This document shows, in pieces, positions 25,811 to 35,104 of a stretch of 64,000 nt of DNA. Position numbers and translations under genes: made by a program. The stretch comes from Heminiphilus faecis (lineage in GTDB: Bacteria > Bacteroidota > Bacteroidia > Bacteroidales > Muribaculaceae): positions 1-64,000 of the forward strand of contig NZ_VSMC01000004.1 in assembly GCF_008728965.1 (NCBI RefSeq). The letters run 5' to 3'. Positions within the stretch are counted from its first letter, which is position 1, and every line of letters begins with the position of its first letter. The notes under the pieces are model-generated. The model did not search any database. It worked only from the letters and a program-made list of their open reading frames with translations, and had not been told where the DNA came from.

Positions 25811-27019
25811 TCAGGTGTGCGGTGAGGAGTTTAACAATCGGGCCGCCACTGCATCGGCAAGGGTCTTGCAGTCGTTTATGGCAGTGGCGTCAGGAGCCTG
25901 CTTTGCCTGTGGTGATGCTATGTCGCCGTTAAACAGTCTGGCTTCTTCAAGTACGGCATTGATGCGCTTTACCGACTGAGGTGCCCATGCGCAGGAACCG
26001 AATGAGGCCGTTACGCGGTTTTTTATCTCGCGGGTCTTTATGGCCTGTAGTAAAGCTTCTATCGGAGGGAACAGAGTGTTAGAGTATGTGGGAGCGCCTA
26101 TTATAAGCCCTTTGTAACGGAATATATCGCTCAATATATATGAAAGATGTGAGTAAGAGGCATTATGTATGCGTATTTTTTTTATTCCGTTTTCTGCGAG
26201 TCTCGAGGCTATGACCTCGGCCATTTCTTCGGTATTGCCGTACATGGAGCCGTATACTATGACAACTCCGGTCTCGGCTTCGTATTTTGACAGAGAGTCA
26301 TATATGGCTGTTACCCGCGCTATCTCGTCATGCCATACCGGTCCGTGGGTAGGGCATATGTAGTCTAATTTAATTGATGAGAGTTTGGCGAGTGCTTTCT
26401 GTACAAATACACCGTATTTGCCTACTATATTGGAGTAATAACGATACATTTCCGGTATAAATTGCTCTGTGTCGGTTTCCGAGTCGGTGATGCCTCCGGT
26501 GAGAGCGCCGAAGCAACCGAATGCGTCGCCTGAAAACAGAACGCTCTTTTCTTTAACATATGTCATCATTGTTTCGGGCCAATGTACCATTGGGGTCAGT
26601 GTGAAGCGGAGACTCATTCCACCGAGGTCTATGATGTTACCGTCAGCTACTTTCAGCAGGTTATTCTCTATGCCATAGAAGCCTTTTACCATCTCCAGCG
26701 TTTTTGCGTTGCCTACAATTGTCATTTCGGGATAAAAGCTTCGCAGTACTTTTATAGATCCTGTATGATCAGGCTCCATATGGTTGATTACGAGATAATC
26801 TGGAGCTTTGTCGCCGAGGACAGTCTTGATATGGTCGCGCAACTTTTCGCAAGCGCTTATCTCCACTCCGTCGATAAGGGCTGTTTTGTTTGTGCCCGTT
26901 ACTATGTATGAGTTATAGGTCACGCCTGAAGGCAGAGGCCATAAGGCTTCAAAACGCGAGGTCGTGCGGTCGTTCACTCCTACATAGTGTATGCCCTCGA
27001 TAAATTCTTTAACATTCAT
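25811..27019 (-). CDS. FprA family A-type flavoprotein (flavodiiron O2/NO reductase)
   Basis: 402 residues. A beta-lactamase-like diiron domain keeps all ligands: HMEPDHTGS, MVHWPET, SGDAFGCFG and CPTHGPVWH. The C-terminal flavodoxin domain starts near residue 255 with VIVYGSMYGNTEEMA as the FMN phosphate loop. It reduces oxygen to water, or NO to N2O, protecting anaerobic metabolism. First gene of a three-gene run with the esterase and glycosylase. Confidence 0.95.
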   Translation of the reverse strand: MNVKEFIEGIHYVGVNDRTTSRFEALWPLPSGVTYNSYIVTGTNKTALIDGVEISACEKLRDHIKTVLGDKAPDYLVINHMEPDHTGSIKVLRSFYPEMTIVGNAKTLEMVKGFYGIENNLLKVADGNIIDLGGMSLRFTLTPMVHWPETMMTYVKEKSVLFSGDAFGCFGALTGGITDSETDTEQFIPEMYRYYSNIVGKYGVFVQKALAKLSSIKLDYICPTHGPVWHDEIARVTAIYDSLSKYEAETGVVIVYGSMYGNTEEMAEVIASRLAENGIKKIRIHNASYSHLSYILSDIFRYKGLIIGAPTYSNTLFPPIEALLQAIKTREIKNRVTASFGSCAWAPQSVKRINAVLEEARLFNGDIASPQAKQAPDATAINDCKTLADAVAARLLNSSPHT

Positions 27020-27095
27020 AATTATCGCTCGTTAGTAAAAATCGATATTCGTTTACTATAATAATAAGGAAAACGGACTTGTAATGTTCAAATAC

Positions 27096-27136
27096 AAAAA
27101 TCAGAAAGCCGCTTCCCTTTATTCAGGCAGCGGCTT
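27096..27136 (-). terminator. terminator after efp
   Basis: AAGCCGCT pairs with AGCGGCTT (27106-27113 with 27129-27136). On the minus strand a TTTTT run follows six bases after the stem. Confidence 0.6.
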
Positions 27137-27163
27137 CGTTATCTATATCATGCTTGTGGCATG

Positions 27164-27739
27164 TTATGATTTAGCTCGCTCTACGCGTTCTACATATGAA
27201 CCGTCACGGGTGTCTATGCGCACTTTGTCGCCGGTCTCGCAGAAAAGGGGTACTCTTACTTCAGCTCCGGTCTCAACGGTAGCGGGTTTGAGTGTGTTGG
27301 TGGCTGTGTCGCCTTTTATACCGGGTTCGGTATAGGTTATCTCGAGCACTACGCTCGTGGGCATTTCGCAAGTAAGGATAGTTTCGGATGCCGCATGTAC
27401 CATAGCTTCACATATGTCACCTTCTTTAAGGAACTGCACGCCGTCGATGCTTTCGCCGGGAAGTGCTACCTGCTCAAATGTTTCGGTATGCATGAAGTTG
27501 TAGCCCATGTCATCTTTGTAAAGATACTGATAGGGACGACGCTCTATGCGCACTTCTTCAACTTTCACGCCAGAGTTCCAAGTCTTGTCGATAACGCGTC
27601 CTGTCTTTACGTTTTTGAGTTTGGTGCGTACGAAAGCCGGGCCTTTACCGGGTTTAACATGAAGAAATTCAACTATAAAGAAGTAGTTGCCGTCGATGTC
27701 GAGGCACATTCCGTTTTTAAAATCTGCAGTTGTTGCCAT
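27164..27739 (-). CDS. efp: translation elongation factor P
   Basis: 191 residues, slightly over the usual 188. Relieves ribosome stalling at polyproline. Three beta-barrel domains; the tip loop KPGKGPAF carries Lys32 at the modified position, and the C-terminal signature region runs up to the [14 protein letters not shown] strand. The modification route is not encoded nearby. Single gene with its own promoter and terminator. Confidence 0.96.
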   Translation of the reverse strand: MATTADFKNGMCLDIDGNYFFIVEFLHVKPGKGPAFVRTKLKNVKTGRVIDKTWNSGVKVEEVRIERRPYQYLYKDDMGYNFMHTETFEQVALPGESIDGVQFLKEGDICEAMVHAASETILTCEMPTSVVLEITYTEPGIKGDTATNTLKPATVETGAEVRVPLFCETGDKVRIDTRDGSYVERVERAKS

Positions 27740-27775
27740 AAAATTATATATCCTGTGTTTTTTTATTTACGTGTG

Positions 27776-27783
27776 CAAAGATA
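27776..27783 (-). promoter_or_regulatory. -7 box for efp
   Basis: TATCTTTG on the minus strand, leader about 32 nt to ATG 27739. Confidence 0.5.
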
Positions 27784-27893
27784 CGAACTATAAGGGGATT
27801 ATCGTTAATATTTTATTGAATTTTTTTATCAATACAGGCAATATGGGGTATATCTTTTCTGACAAACGGCGTGGAATAATGCCGAAAAATGTG

Positions 27894-27901
27894 TAAATTT
27901 G
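27894..27901 (+). promoter_or_regulatory. -7 box for hppA
   Basis: TAAATTTG, full consensus, with about 26 nt from the predicted start of transcription to ATG 27933. Confidence 0.5.
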
Positions 27902-27932
27902 TGCTTCTTTTTAACCAAAAATTTAGTAATAT

Positions 27933-30134
27933 ATGGAAACAGTGTTATTCTGGGTTGTGCCATTTTCTTCTTTGCTTGCTTTGTTGCTGGCTTTGTTTTT
28001 TTATCGCCAGATGATGAAGGAGAGCGAGGGTACTCCCGTAATGAAAAAAATCGCCGCCTATGTGCGGCAAGGCGCCATGTCTTATCTGAAACAGCAGTAT
28101 AAGATTGTAGGTATGGTGTTTTTAGTACTTGTCGTTATTTTCGCAGTTATGGCCTATGGCTTCAACCTGCAGAACCCGTGGGTGCCTGTGGCATTTCTTA
28201 CCGGAGGTTTTTTCTCGGGCCTTTCGGGTTTCCTTGGTATGAAGACCGCTACATATGCGTCGGCACGTACCGCCAATGCCGCGCGTACCTCGCTTAACGG
28301 AGGTCTGCGTGTCGCATTTCGCAGTGGTGCCGTTATGGGGCTTGTCGTTGTAGGTCTCGGACTTCTCGACATCTCGTTCTGGTATCTTATGCTTGATTAT
28401 TTTGTGGCTGATGATCCTGCCACTCCGACCGCAAAACTTTGTATGATTACAACCACGATGCTTACATTCGGTATGGGTGCCAGTACGCAGGCATTGTTTG
28501 CCCGTGTGGGTGGCGGTATTTATACAAAAGCTGCTGATGTCGGAGCCGACCTTGTGGGAAAAGTGGAAGCCGGCATTCCCGAGGATGACCCTCGCAATCC
28601 GGCTACGATTGCCGATAATGTCGGCGATAACGTAGGTGACGTTGCCGGTATGGGAGCCGACCTTTACGAGTCATACTGCGGCTCTATTCTTGCTACTTCC
28701 GCCCTCGGTGCGGCCGCTTACATGACAAGCGGCGATGTGGTCATGCAGTATAAAGCTGTCCTTGCTCCGATGCTTATAGCTGCGGTAGGTATAATCTTGT
28801 CTATAATAGGCATATTCTCGGTCCGTACCAGTGAAAATGCCAAAATGAAGGACCTTCTCGGGTCATTGTCGCTCGGCACCAATCTGAGCTCTGCCCTTAT
28901 TGTTGTGGCTACATTCCTTATATTGTGGGCGTTGAATATAAACAATTGGGTTAACATATCGTTTGCAGTCGTTATCGGTCTTATAGTCGGTATCGTTATC
29001 GGTCGTTCGACAGAATATTATACATCACAGTCTTATCGTCCTACTCGCAGACTTGCCGAAAGCGGTACTACAGGTCCGGCTACTGTCATTATATCCGGTA
29101 TAGGTCTGGGTATGGTGTCTACTGCAGTTCCCGTGTTGGCAGTAGTGGTCGGTATAATTCTGTCATACTGGCTTGCTTCAGGATATGATTTCGCTAATGT
29201 AGGTATGGGGCTTTACGGTATAGGTATCGCCGCTGTGGGCATGCTTTCCACTCTTGGTATAACTCTTGCCACCGACGCTTACGGTCCTATAGCCGACAAT
29301 GCCGGCGGTAATGCCGAAATGAGCGGTCTTGGTGAAGAGGTACGTCGTCGTACCGATGCTCTCGACTCTCTTGGAAATACCACTGCGGCTACCGGAAAGG
29401 GGTTTGCCATCGGTTCTGCTGCGTTGACCGGACTTGCTCTTCTTGCGTCATATGTCGAGGAAATACGTATAGGTCTCGGTCGTCTTGGTGAGACGGCTAT
29501 AAATATAGGCGGTATGGTCAAGCCTATACATGAGGCTTCGTTTACCGACTTTATGACATATTATGATGTGACACTTATGAATCCCAAAGTGCTGTCGGGT
29601 ATGTTTATAGGAAGTATGATGGCATTTCTGTTCTGTGGTCTTACGATGAATGCCGTAGGTCGTGCAGCCGCTCACATGGTGGAAGAAGTGCGCCGTCAGT
29701 TCCGTGAGATAAAGGGTATACTTACCGGTGACGCCGAGCCCGATTATGCGCGTTGTGTACAGATATCGACCAAAGGCGCGCAGCGTGAGATGGTGTTCCC
29801 GTCGGTGCTTGCTATTGTGGCTCCTATACTTACCGGTCTTATTTTCGGAGTTCCCGGCGTGATAGGTCTGCTTGTAGGAGGTCTGTCGGCAGGATTCGTG
29901 CTTGCCATATTCATGGCCAATTCCGGCGGTGCATGGGATAATGCCAAGAAATATATAGAAGAAGGCAACTTCGGAGGCAAGGGTGGCGACGTTCACAAAG
30001 CCACTGTTGTCGGCGATACTGTCGGTGACCCGTTCAAGGACACATCGGGCCCGAGCCTTAACATACTTATAAAGCTGATGTCGATGGTTGCCATAGTCAT
30101 GGCCGGCCTTACCGTAAGCTGGAGTCTGTTTTAA
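27933..30134 (+). CDS. hppA: membrane-bound ion-translocating pyrophosphatase
   Basis: 733 residues with about 16 membrane helices. Hydrolyses PPi to pump Na+ or H+. Signature residues are clear: [31 protein letters not shown] and the late [25 protein letters not shown] has Ala where K+-independent enzymes have Lys, so K+-dependent type is inferred; Na+ versus H+ cannot be settled by eye. Monocistronic, with promoter and terminator. Confidence 0.96.
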   Translation: METVLFWVVPFSSLLALLLALFFYRQMMKESEGTPVMKKIAAYVRQGAMSYLKQQYKIVGMVFLVLVVIFAVMAYGFNLQNPWVPVAFLTGGFFSGLSGFLGMKTATYASARTANAARTSLNGGLRVAFRSGAVMGLVVVGLGLLDISFWYLMLDYFVADDPATPTAKLCMITTTMLTFGMGASTQALFARVGGGIYTKAADVGADLVGKVEAGIPEDDPRNPATIADNVGDNVGDVAGMGADLYESYCGSILATSALGAAAYMTSGDVVMQYKAVLAPMLIAAVGIILSIIGIFSVRTSENAKMKDLLGSLSLGTNLSSALIVVATFLILWALNINNWVNISFAVVIGLIVGIVIGRSTEYYTSQSYRPTRRLAESGTTGPATVIISGIGLGMVSTAVPVLAVVVGIILSYWLASGYDFANVGMGLYGIGIAAVGMLSTLGITLATDAYGPIADNAGGNAEMSGLGEEVRRRTDALDSLGNTTAATGKGFAIGSAALTGLALLASYVEEIRIGLGRLGETAINIGGMVKPIHEASFTDFMTYYDVTLMNPKVLSGMFIGSMMAFLFCGLTMNAVGRAAAHMVEEVRRQFREIKGILTGDAEPDYARCVQISTKGAQREMVFPSVLAIVAPILTGLIFGVPGVIGLLVGGLSAGFVLAIFMANSGGAWDNAKKYIEEGNFGGKGGDVHKATVVGDTVGDPFKDTSGPSLNILIKLMSMVAIVMAGLTVSWSLF

Positions 30135-30158
30135 GTAATAGCACATAATAAAGAATTG

Positions 30159-30187
30159 AAGGCTGCACTTGTGCAGCCTTTTTGTTT
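30159..30187 (+). terminator. rho-independent terminator after hppA
   Basis: A perfect 9-bp stem (30159-30167 with 30172-30180), four-base loop, then a T run. Confidence 0.88.
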
Positions 30188-30206
30188 GCAGTCATATAAT
30201 ATGTTA

Positions 30207-30238
30207 TTTGCGTAGGTGTGGCAGATTGTGTAACTTTG
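30207..30238 (+). promoter_or_regulatory. -33/-7 promoter of ruvX-def-ettA, leaderless
   Basis: TTTG at 30207-30210, 20 bases, TAACTTTG at 30231-30238. The GTG start of ruvX is four bases further on, at the expected transcription start. Confidence 0.7.
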
Positions 30239-30242
30239 TGGT

Positions 30243-30668
30243 GTGGGACGACTTATAGCTATAGATTATGGACGTAAACGTTGCGGTATCGCCGTGACCG
30301 ATGCGTTGCGCATTGTAGCTAATGGGCTAACGACTGTAGCCACAAACCAGCTTGTCGACTTCGTGAAGAAATACATGGCCGATGAGCCAGTTGATGCTAT
30401 AATTGTGGGTAAGCCCGTTACGCTTCAGGGTGAGCCTTCGGAGTCGATGAAGTATATTACGCCCGGTATAGCGAAGTTGCGTGCTGCCCTTCCTGCCGGT
30501 ACGGAGATTCTGTTCTGGGACGAGCGTTTCACTTCCACGTTGGCTCATCGAGCCATGCTTGACGGAGGTATGCGCAAGAGCCGTCGTCGCGATAAGGCGA
30601 TAGTGGATGAAATGGCGGCAACAATAATACTTAATGATTATCTACAAAGTAAATCATATAACCGATGA
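30243..30668 (+). CDS. ruvX: RuvX/YqgF Holliday-junction resolvase-like nuclease
   Basis: 141 residues, RNase H fold. AIDYGRKRCGIAV holds the first catalytic Asp, FWDERFTSTLA the Glu/Asp pair, and DEMAATIILNDYL the last Asp. In other bacteria it acts in 16S rRNA 5' processing and possibly recombination. The GTG start is required to keep the conserved N-terminal strand and lies on the predicted transcription start. ATGA overlap with def. Confidence 0.93.
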   Translation: MGRLIAIDYGRKRCGIAVTDALRIVANGLTTVATNQLVDFVKKYMADEPVDAIIVGKPVTLQGEPSESMKYITPGIAKLRAALPAGTEILFWDERFTSTLAHRAMLDGGMRKSRRRDKAIVDEMAATIILNDYLQSKSYNR

Positions 30669-31228
30669 AATTACCGATATATCTTTACGGCCATCCTGTT
30701 CTCAGGCGCGAGTCGGCCGAGATAACACCTGATTATCCTGAGTTGCAGAAGCTCGTCGATGACATGTGGGAGACAATGTATTATTCCGAAGGTTGCGGAC
30801 TTGCCGCTCCGCAGATAGGTCGTAACGACCGTATAGTCGTTATTGACGGTTCTGCCGTGGCCGAACACTTTCCAGATTGCAAAGACCGTAAATTCACATT
30901 GATAAATCCGGTCATAGAGGTGCTTGAAGGTGATACCGTGACCCGTGATGAAGGATGTCTTAGTCTGCCCGATCTCAGTGAGGCCGTGCCTCGTGTTGAA
31001 CATATACGCTTGACATGGGTCGATGAAAACTTTGAGCCGCATGAAGAGGAGATATCGGGTTTTCTCGCCCGTATCGTGCAGCATGAGTGTGACCATCTTG
31101 AAGGCAAACTTTATATCGACCATATATCGCCCATAAGAAGGCAGCTGATACGTGGTAAATTGAACAATATAATAACCGGCAAGAAGCGCGTTGATTATCC
31201 TGTGCGCTATGCCCCTAAAAAGAAGTAA
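30665..31228 (+). CDS. def: peptide deformylase
   Basis: 187 residues. Removes N-formyl from nascent proteins. All three motifs are present: GCGLAAPQIG, EGCLSLPD and QHECDHLEG with the metal ligands Cys and two His. Translationally coupled to ruvX; ettA begins one base after its stop. Confidence 0.97.
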   Translation: MKLPIYLYGHPVLRRESAEITPDYPELQKLVDDMWETMYYSEGCGLAAPQIGRNDRIVVIDGSAVAEHFPDCKDRKFTLINPVIEVLEGDTVTRDEGCLSLPDLSEAVPRVEHIRLTWVDENFEPHEEEISGFLARIVQHECDHLEGKLYIDHISPIRRQLIRGKLNNIITGKKRVDYPVRYAPKKK

Positions 31229-31229
31229 T

Positions 31230-32915
31230 ATGGCAGACGATAAAAAGATAATATTTTCGATGGTGGGCGTGAGCAAGATTTATCCGCCCCAGAAGCAGGT
31301 GCTGAAAGACATATATCTTTCGTTTTTTTATGGAGCGAAGATTGGTATCATAGGTCTTAACGGATCGGGAAAATCTTCGTTGCTTAAGATTATAGCCGGT
31401 ATTGACAAGCAGTATCAGGGTGAGGTGGTGTTTTCACCCGGCTACTCTGTAGGCTATCTTGAACAGGACCCGCAACTTGATCCCGATAAGACGGTAATTG
31501 ACGTTGTGCGCGAAGGCGTGCAGCCCATAATGGATCTGCTTGCCGAGTTTGACAAAGTAAATGAGGCGTTCGGTGACCCCGATGTTCTTGATGACCCAGA
31601 CAAGATGGATGCGCTTATCGCACGTCAGGCCGAGTTGCAGGACAAACTTGACGCCGCCGACGCTTGGAATATCGACAGTAAACTGGAGCGTGCAATGGAT
31701 GCCTTGCAGTGTCCTCCCGACGATCAGGTGATATCTACGCTATCGGGTGGTGAGCGCCGTCGTGTGGCTTTGTGCCGACTATTGCTTCAGCAGCCCGATG
31801 TACTGCTCCTTGATGAGCCCACCAACCACCTTGACGCCGAGTCCATTGATTGGCTTGAGCAGCATCTCCAGCAGTATCCCGGTACGGTAATAGCCATAAC
31901 CCATGACCGGTACTTCCTTGATCATGTGGCCGGCTGGATACTTGAGCTTGACCGTGGAGAGGGCATACCTTGGAAAGGCAACTACTCGTCATGGCTCGAT
32001 CAGAAGACAAAGCGCATGGCGCAGGAGGAGAAACAGGCAAGCAAACGGCGCAAGACTCTCGAACGTGAACTTGAATGGGTAAGGATGGCTCCTAAAGCGC
32101 GTCAGGCCAAGGGTAAGGCCCGTCTTAACTCTTATGACAAACTTCTTAATGAGGATCAGAAAGCGCGCGAAGAGCGTCTTGAAATATATATACCCAATGG
32201 TCCGCGTCTCGGCAACAAGGTTATTGAAGCTACCGGTCTTGCCAAGTCATTCGGTAAAAAGCAGCTGTTTAAAGGCCTTGACTTCTCTCTGCCGCCAAAC
32301 GGAATAGTGGGTGTTATAGGTCCTAACGGTGCCGGAAAGACGACTTTGTTCCGTCTAATAATGGGGCAGGAGACACCTGATAGCGGTACATTTGATGTAG
32401 GTGAGACCGTAAAGATAGCATATGTCGACCAGACACATCATGATCTGCTGCCTGACAAGAGTGTGTATGAAGTCATATCGCAAGGTACCGAGACGTTCCG
32501 TATGGGCGGTCGTGATGTAAATGCACGTGCTTACTTGTCCAAGTTTAATTTCACTGGCGCCGATCAGGAGAAAAAGATAGGTGTGCTTTCTGGTGGAGAG
32601 CGTAACCGACTGCATCTCGCCATGGCTTTGAAAGAGGAGGGCAATGTATTGCTTCTTGATGAGCCTACAAATGATATTGATGTCAATACGCTGCGTGCGC
32701 TTGAGGAGGGTCTTGAGGACTTTGCCGGATGTGCCGTAGTGGTCAGCCACGACCGTTGGTTTCTTGACCGTATATGCACTCATATACTTTCGTTTGAAGG
32801 CGAGGGAAATGTTGTGTATTATGAAGGTTCATATTCAGATTACGAGGAGTTTAAGAAGGCCCGCAACGGCGGTAAGGAGCTGCCTCGCAAACGCTATCGC
32901 AAGCTGATGGAATAG
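31230..32915 (+). CDS. ettA: energy-dependent translational throttle protein EttA (ABC-F)
   Basis: 561 residues from ATG 31230; the frame is open earlier but would overlap def. Two ABC domains: Walker A GLNGSGKSSLLKI and GPNGAGKTTLFRL, signatures LSGGERRR and LSGGERNR, Walker B LLLDEPTNHLD and LLLDEPTNDID. The linker between them has the EttA-type APKARQAKGKARLNSYDKL. It binds the ribosomal E site and gates the first elongation steps according to ATP level. Fits the translation-related operon. Confidence 0.95.
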   Translation: MADDKKIIFSMVGVSKIYPPQKQVLKDIYLSFFYGAKIGIIGLNGSGKSSLLKIIAGIDKQYQGEVVFSPGYSVGYLEQDPQLDPDKTVIDVVREGVQPIMDLLAEFDKVNEAFGDPDVLDDPDKMDALIARQAELQDKLDAADAWNIDSKLERAMDALQCPPDDQVISTLSGGERRRVALCRLLLQQPDVLLLDEPTNHLDAESIDWLEQHLQQYPGTVIAITHDRYFLDHVAGWILELDRGEGIPWKGNYSSWLDQKTKRMAQEEKQASKRRKTLERELEWVRMAPKARQAKGKARLNSYDKLLNEDQKAREERLEIYIPNGPRLGNKVIEATGLAKSFGKKQLFKGLDFSLPPNGIVGVIGPNGAGKTTLFRLIMGQETPDSGTFDVGETVKIAYVDQTHHDLLPDKSVYEVISQGTETFRMGGRDVNARAYLSKFNFTGADQEKKIGVLSGGERNRLHLAMALKEEGNVLLLDEPTNDIDVNTLRALEEGLEDFAGCAVVVSHDRWFLDRICTHILSFEGEGNVVYYEGSYSDYEEFKKARNGGKELPRKRYRKLME

Positions 32916-32955
32916 TGCGATTTGTTAAAAAATAGGATTATAAGGCACAAATCAT

Positions 32956-32963
32956 TACCTTTG
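32956..32963 (+). promoter_or_regulatory. -7 box for the glucosaminidase gene, leaderless
   Basis: TACCTTTG, full consensus, with the ATG at 32968 four bases downstream. No clear -33 element. Confidence 0.55.
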
Positions 32964-32967
32964 CAAT

Positions 32968-33564
32968 ATGCGTAATGTTTTGTGCCTTGTCTTATTATGC
33001 TTTGTGTGGTTGACTTCGAATGCCGCAACTCCTATATGTGGCAGACCTGAAGTTGATGTGGAACGAATGTACCGGTTTGTAAAAATGCACAATCCCGAGT
33101 TTCCGAGGGAAATAGCAGAAGCATATTATAATGTTGGATTACTTTATGGAGTACGTGGCGATATAGCTATGTGTCAGGCTATTCTTGAGACCGGTTGGTT
33201 CAGATTTGCTGACGGTACTTCGGTTACTGCCGATCAATATAATTATTGTGGACTCGGAGTGACTTCAAGCCGGGAAAAAGGTCATGCGTTTTCGTCTATA
33301 GAGGAGGGTGTTAAGGCGCAGATACAACATTTGTATGCTTACGGATGCAAGGATGATCTGCCCAAGGGTGAAACCATTGTCGATCCGCGTTTCAGCTATG
33401 TAAAGCGAGGCTCTGCCAAAACATGGGAGAAGCTGAACGGACGATGGGCGGCCAGCCGACACTATTCCGACAGGATACTCAAACTGTATTTCCAGCTATC
33501 GGGCAGTCAAATCGAATTTATAGAGGTTGAGATACCGGAAGAATATCTTCTCACAGAAGAATAA
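32968..33564 (+). CDS. secreted glucosaminidase-domain protein (GH73-like)
   Basis: 198 residues with an N-terminal signal peptide (about 1-20, MRNVLCLVLLCFVWLTSNAA). The rest is one glucosaminidase domain: CQAILETGWF contains the catalytic Glu, then NYCGLGVTSS, and a SIEEGVKAQIQHLYAYG helix. It probably cleaves the glycan strand of peptidoglycan in the periplasm. No SH3 or LysM binding domain is attached. Converges with tilS, 34 bases between stops. Confidence 0.87.
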   Translation: MRNVLCLVLLCFVWLTSNAATPICGRPEVDVERMYRFVKMHNPEFPREIAEAYYNVGLLYGVRGDIAMCQAILETGWFRFADGTSVTADQYNYCGLGVTSSREKGHAFSSIEEGVKAQIQHLYAYGCKDDLPKGETIVDPRFSYVKRGSAKTWEKLNGRWAASRHYSDRILKLYFQLSGSQIEFIEVEIPEEYLLTEE

Positions 33565-33598
33565 TCAGGGTGGAATAGGTTCATACCGATTTTGTAGC

Positions 33599-34939
33599 TT
33601 AGGGCATTGTCAGACGGATAGCCTTGCCGCCGCCGCGTGACAGGTCGACTGCAAAGTGGCGCGATGTGCGGTATCCGACGACCCAAAGGATTATGTCGTC
33701 GCGTGTGAGCAACCACACTTTGCGTTTGTCGTCAAGCGATAGTTTGGCATCAGAAAATATGTCGCTTACGAGGCGGCTTCCTTTCATGCCGAACGGCTCT
33801 ATGCGGTCGCCCTCGCGCCAGCGCCTCATGACAAATTCCGGATTTCCTTCCAGCACTTTTGGTGCAAGATAAAGCGACTTGCCGTTACGGTCAAAGCTGA
33901 TTTGCTCCACGGGTATTTCTGCAATGGTCAATCCATAAGGATATTCTTTGCCCGCGGCAAGATCTATTTTAAACTCCTCTTCGGAGTTTTTTTCAGAAAT
34001 GGGTATTATATGAAGTTTTCCCCGGTTAATCAGCGCCATGCTTTTGTCGTTGAAAAATTGTCGCCCCGAGACTGTCTTGTCCGATGTTACTGTCGCTGTT
34101 ATGTCGGAGGCATGTGTATGGTTGAATCCGTATGGCTTTATGATTTCGTAAAGTAGTGTTATGGGATTGTCTGTTTCCGCAACCATACGTTTTACATCAA
34201 TAACATCATTGTCTATGAAGTTTTTGGCGAGGCGGGTCACCGCCTCTTCGTATAATGAAGCATTGTCGCGAAGGTCCGATATGGATGTGTCAAACCCTTT
34301 GTCGGCATCGGGAAATTCGTTACGTATTGCCGGAATTATTATATTGCGCAGTCTGTTACGCTTAACATCATTTATAAGATTTGTGCTGTCAGTGACGTAA
34401 GATATATTTTCATTCTTTAAAAAAGTCACTATCTCATTACGCCTTATATCGAGCATTGGTCTTATAATTATGCCGTTTTGTGACTTCATACCGGTCATGC
34501 CTGTTATACCCGTACCTCTAAGAAGGTTTAGCAGCACCGTCTCTATATTGTCATCGCTGTGGTGGGCCACGGCTACGGGTATGCCGCCAAATTCGTCGGA
34601 AAGCCGGGCAAACCACTCATAGCGCAGGTCACGGCATGCCATCTCTGTCGATATTCCATGCACTTTCTTATACGTATCGACATCAAATTCGATCTCCCGG
34701 TATTCGCTGGCGTATAAAGATGCCGTGTATGCGGCGTGGTCGCGGTCGCGGACCGACTCTTCGCCGCGCAGTCCGAAATTGCAGTGGGCAGCGATACATT
34801 TGTATCCAAGTCTTGAAAGAGCTACGAGCAGAGCTACAGAATCGGCACCGCCGCTCAATGTCGTTATCACACGTTGTCCCGGTTTAAGAAGACCGTGCTT
34901 ATTTATGGATTGTGCTACTTTGTCAATGAATCCTTCCAC
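33599..34939 (-). CDS. tilS: tRNA(Ile)-lysidine synthetase
   Basis: 446 residues. Converts C34 of tRNA-Ile2 to lysidine. ATP pyrophosphatase loop TLSGGADSVALLVAL, then AHCNFGLRGEES and AHHSDDNIETVLLNLLRGTG. A C-terminal TilS domain ends near SRGGGKAIRLTMP. The start is GTG 34939; no better ATG precedes the conserved loop. The 165 bases before it hold no gene I can support. Confidence 0.95.
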   Translation of the reverse strand: MEGFIDKVAQSINKHGLLKPGQRVITTLSGGADSVALLVALSRLGYKCIAAHCNFGLRGEESVRDRDHAAYTASLYASEYREIEFDVDTYKKVHGISTEMACRDLRYEWFARLSDEFGGIPVAVAHHSDDNIETVLLNLLRGTGITGMTGMKSQNGIIIRPMLDIRRNEIVTFLKNENISYVTDSTNLINDVKRNRLRNIIIPAIRNEFPDADKGFDTSISDLRDNASLYEEAVTRLAKNFIDNDVIDVKRMVAETDNPITLLYEIIKPYGFNHTHASDITATVTSDKTVSGRQFFNDKSMALINRGKLHIIPISEKNSEEEFKIDLAAGKEYPYGLTIAEIPVEQISFDRNGKSLYLAPKVLEGNPEFVMRRWREGDRIEPFGMKGSRLVSDIFSDAKLSLDDKRKVWLLTRDDIILWVVGYRTSRHFAVDLSRGGGKAIRLTMP

Positions 34940-35104
34940 TATAAAATTATATCAATATGTAATCGGCTTTTATATGTTAATCGGGGTAGGGAAGAAGATG
35001 CTATGGCGTATGACTCGCAGGCCATTAATATATATGGACTGTGTAGTATGGGCGCCACTGCAAACACGGATGAATTTAACATATTGACCGGAGTGTATGT
35101 CGGG

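Noticed and set aside
34940-35104. Possible small gene between tilS and the universal stress gene
   Set aside because: Plus-strand frames here mostly overlap tilS and show no start context, composition or motif typical of a protein.
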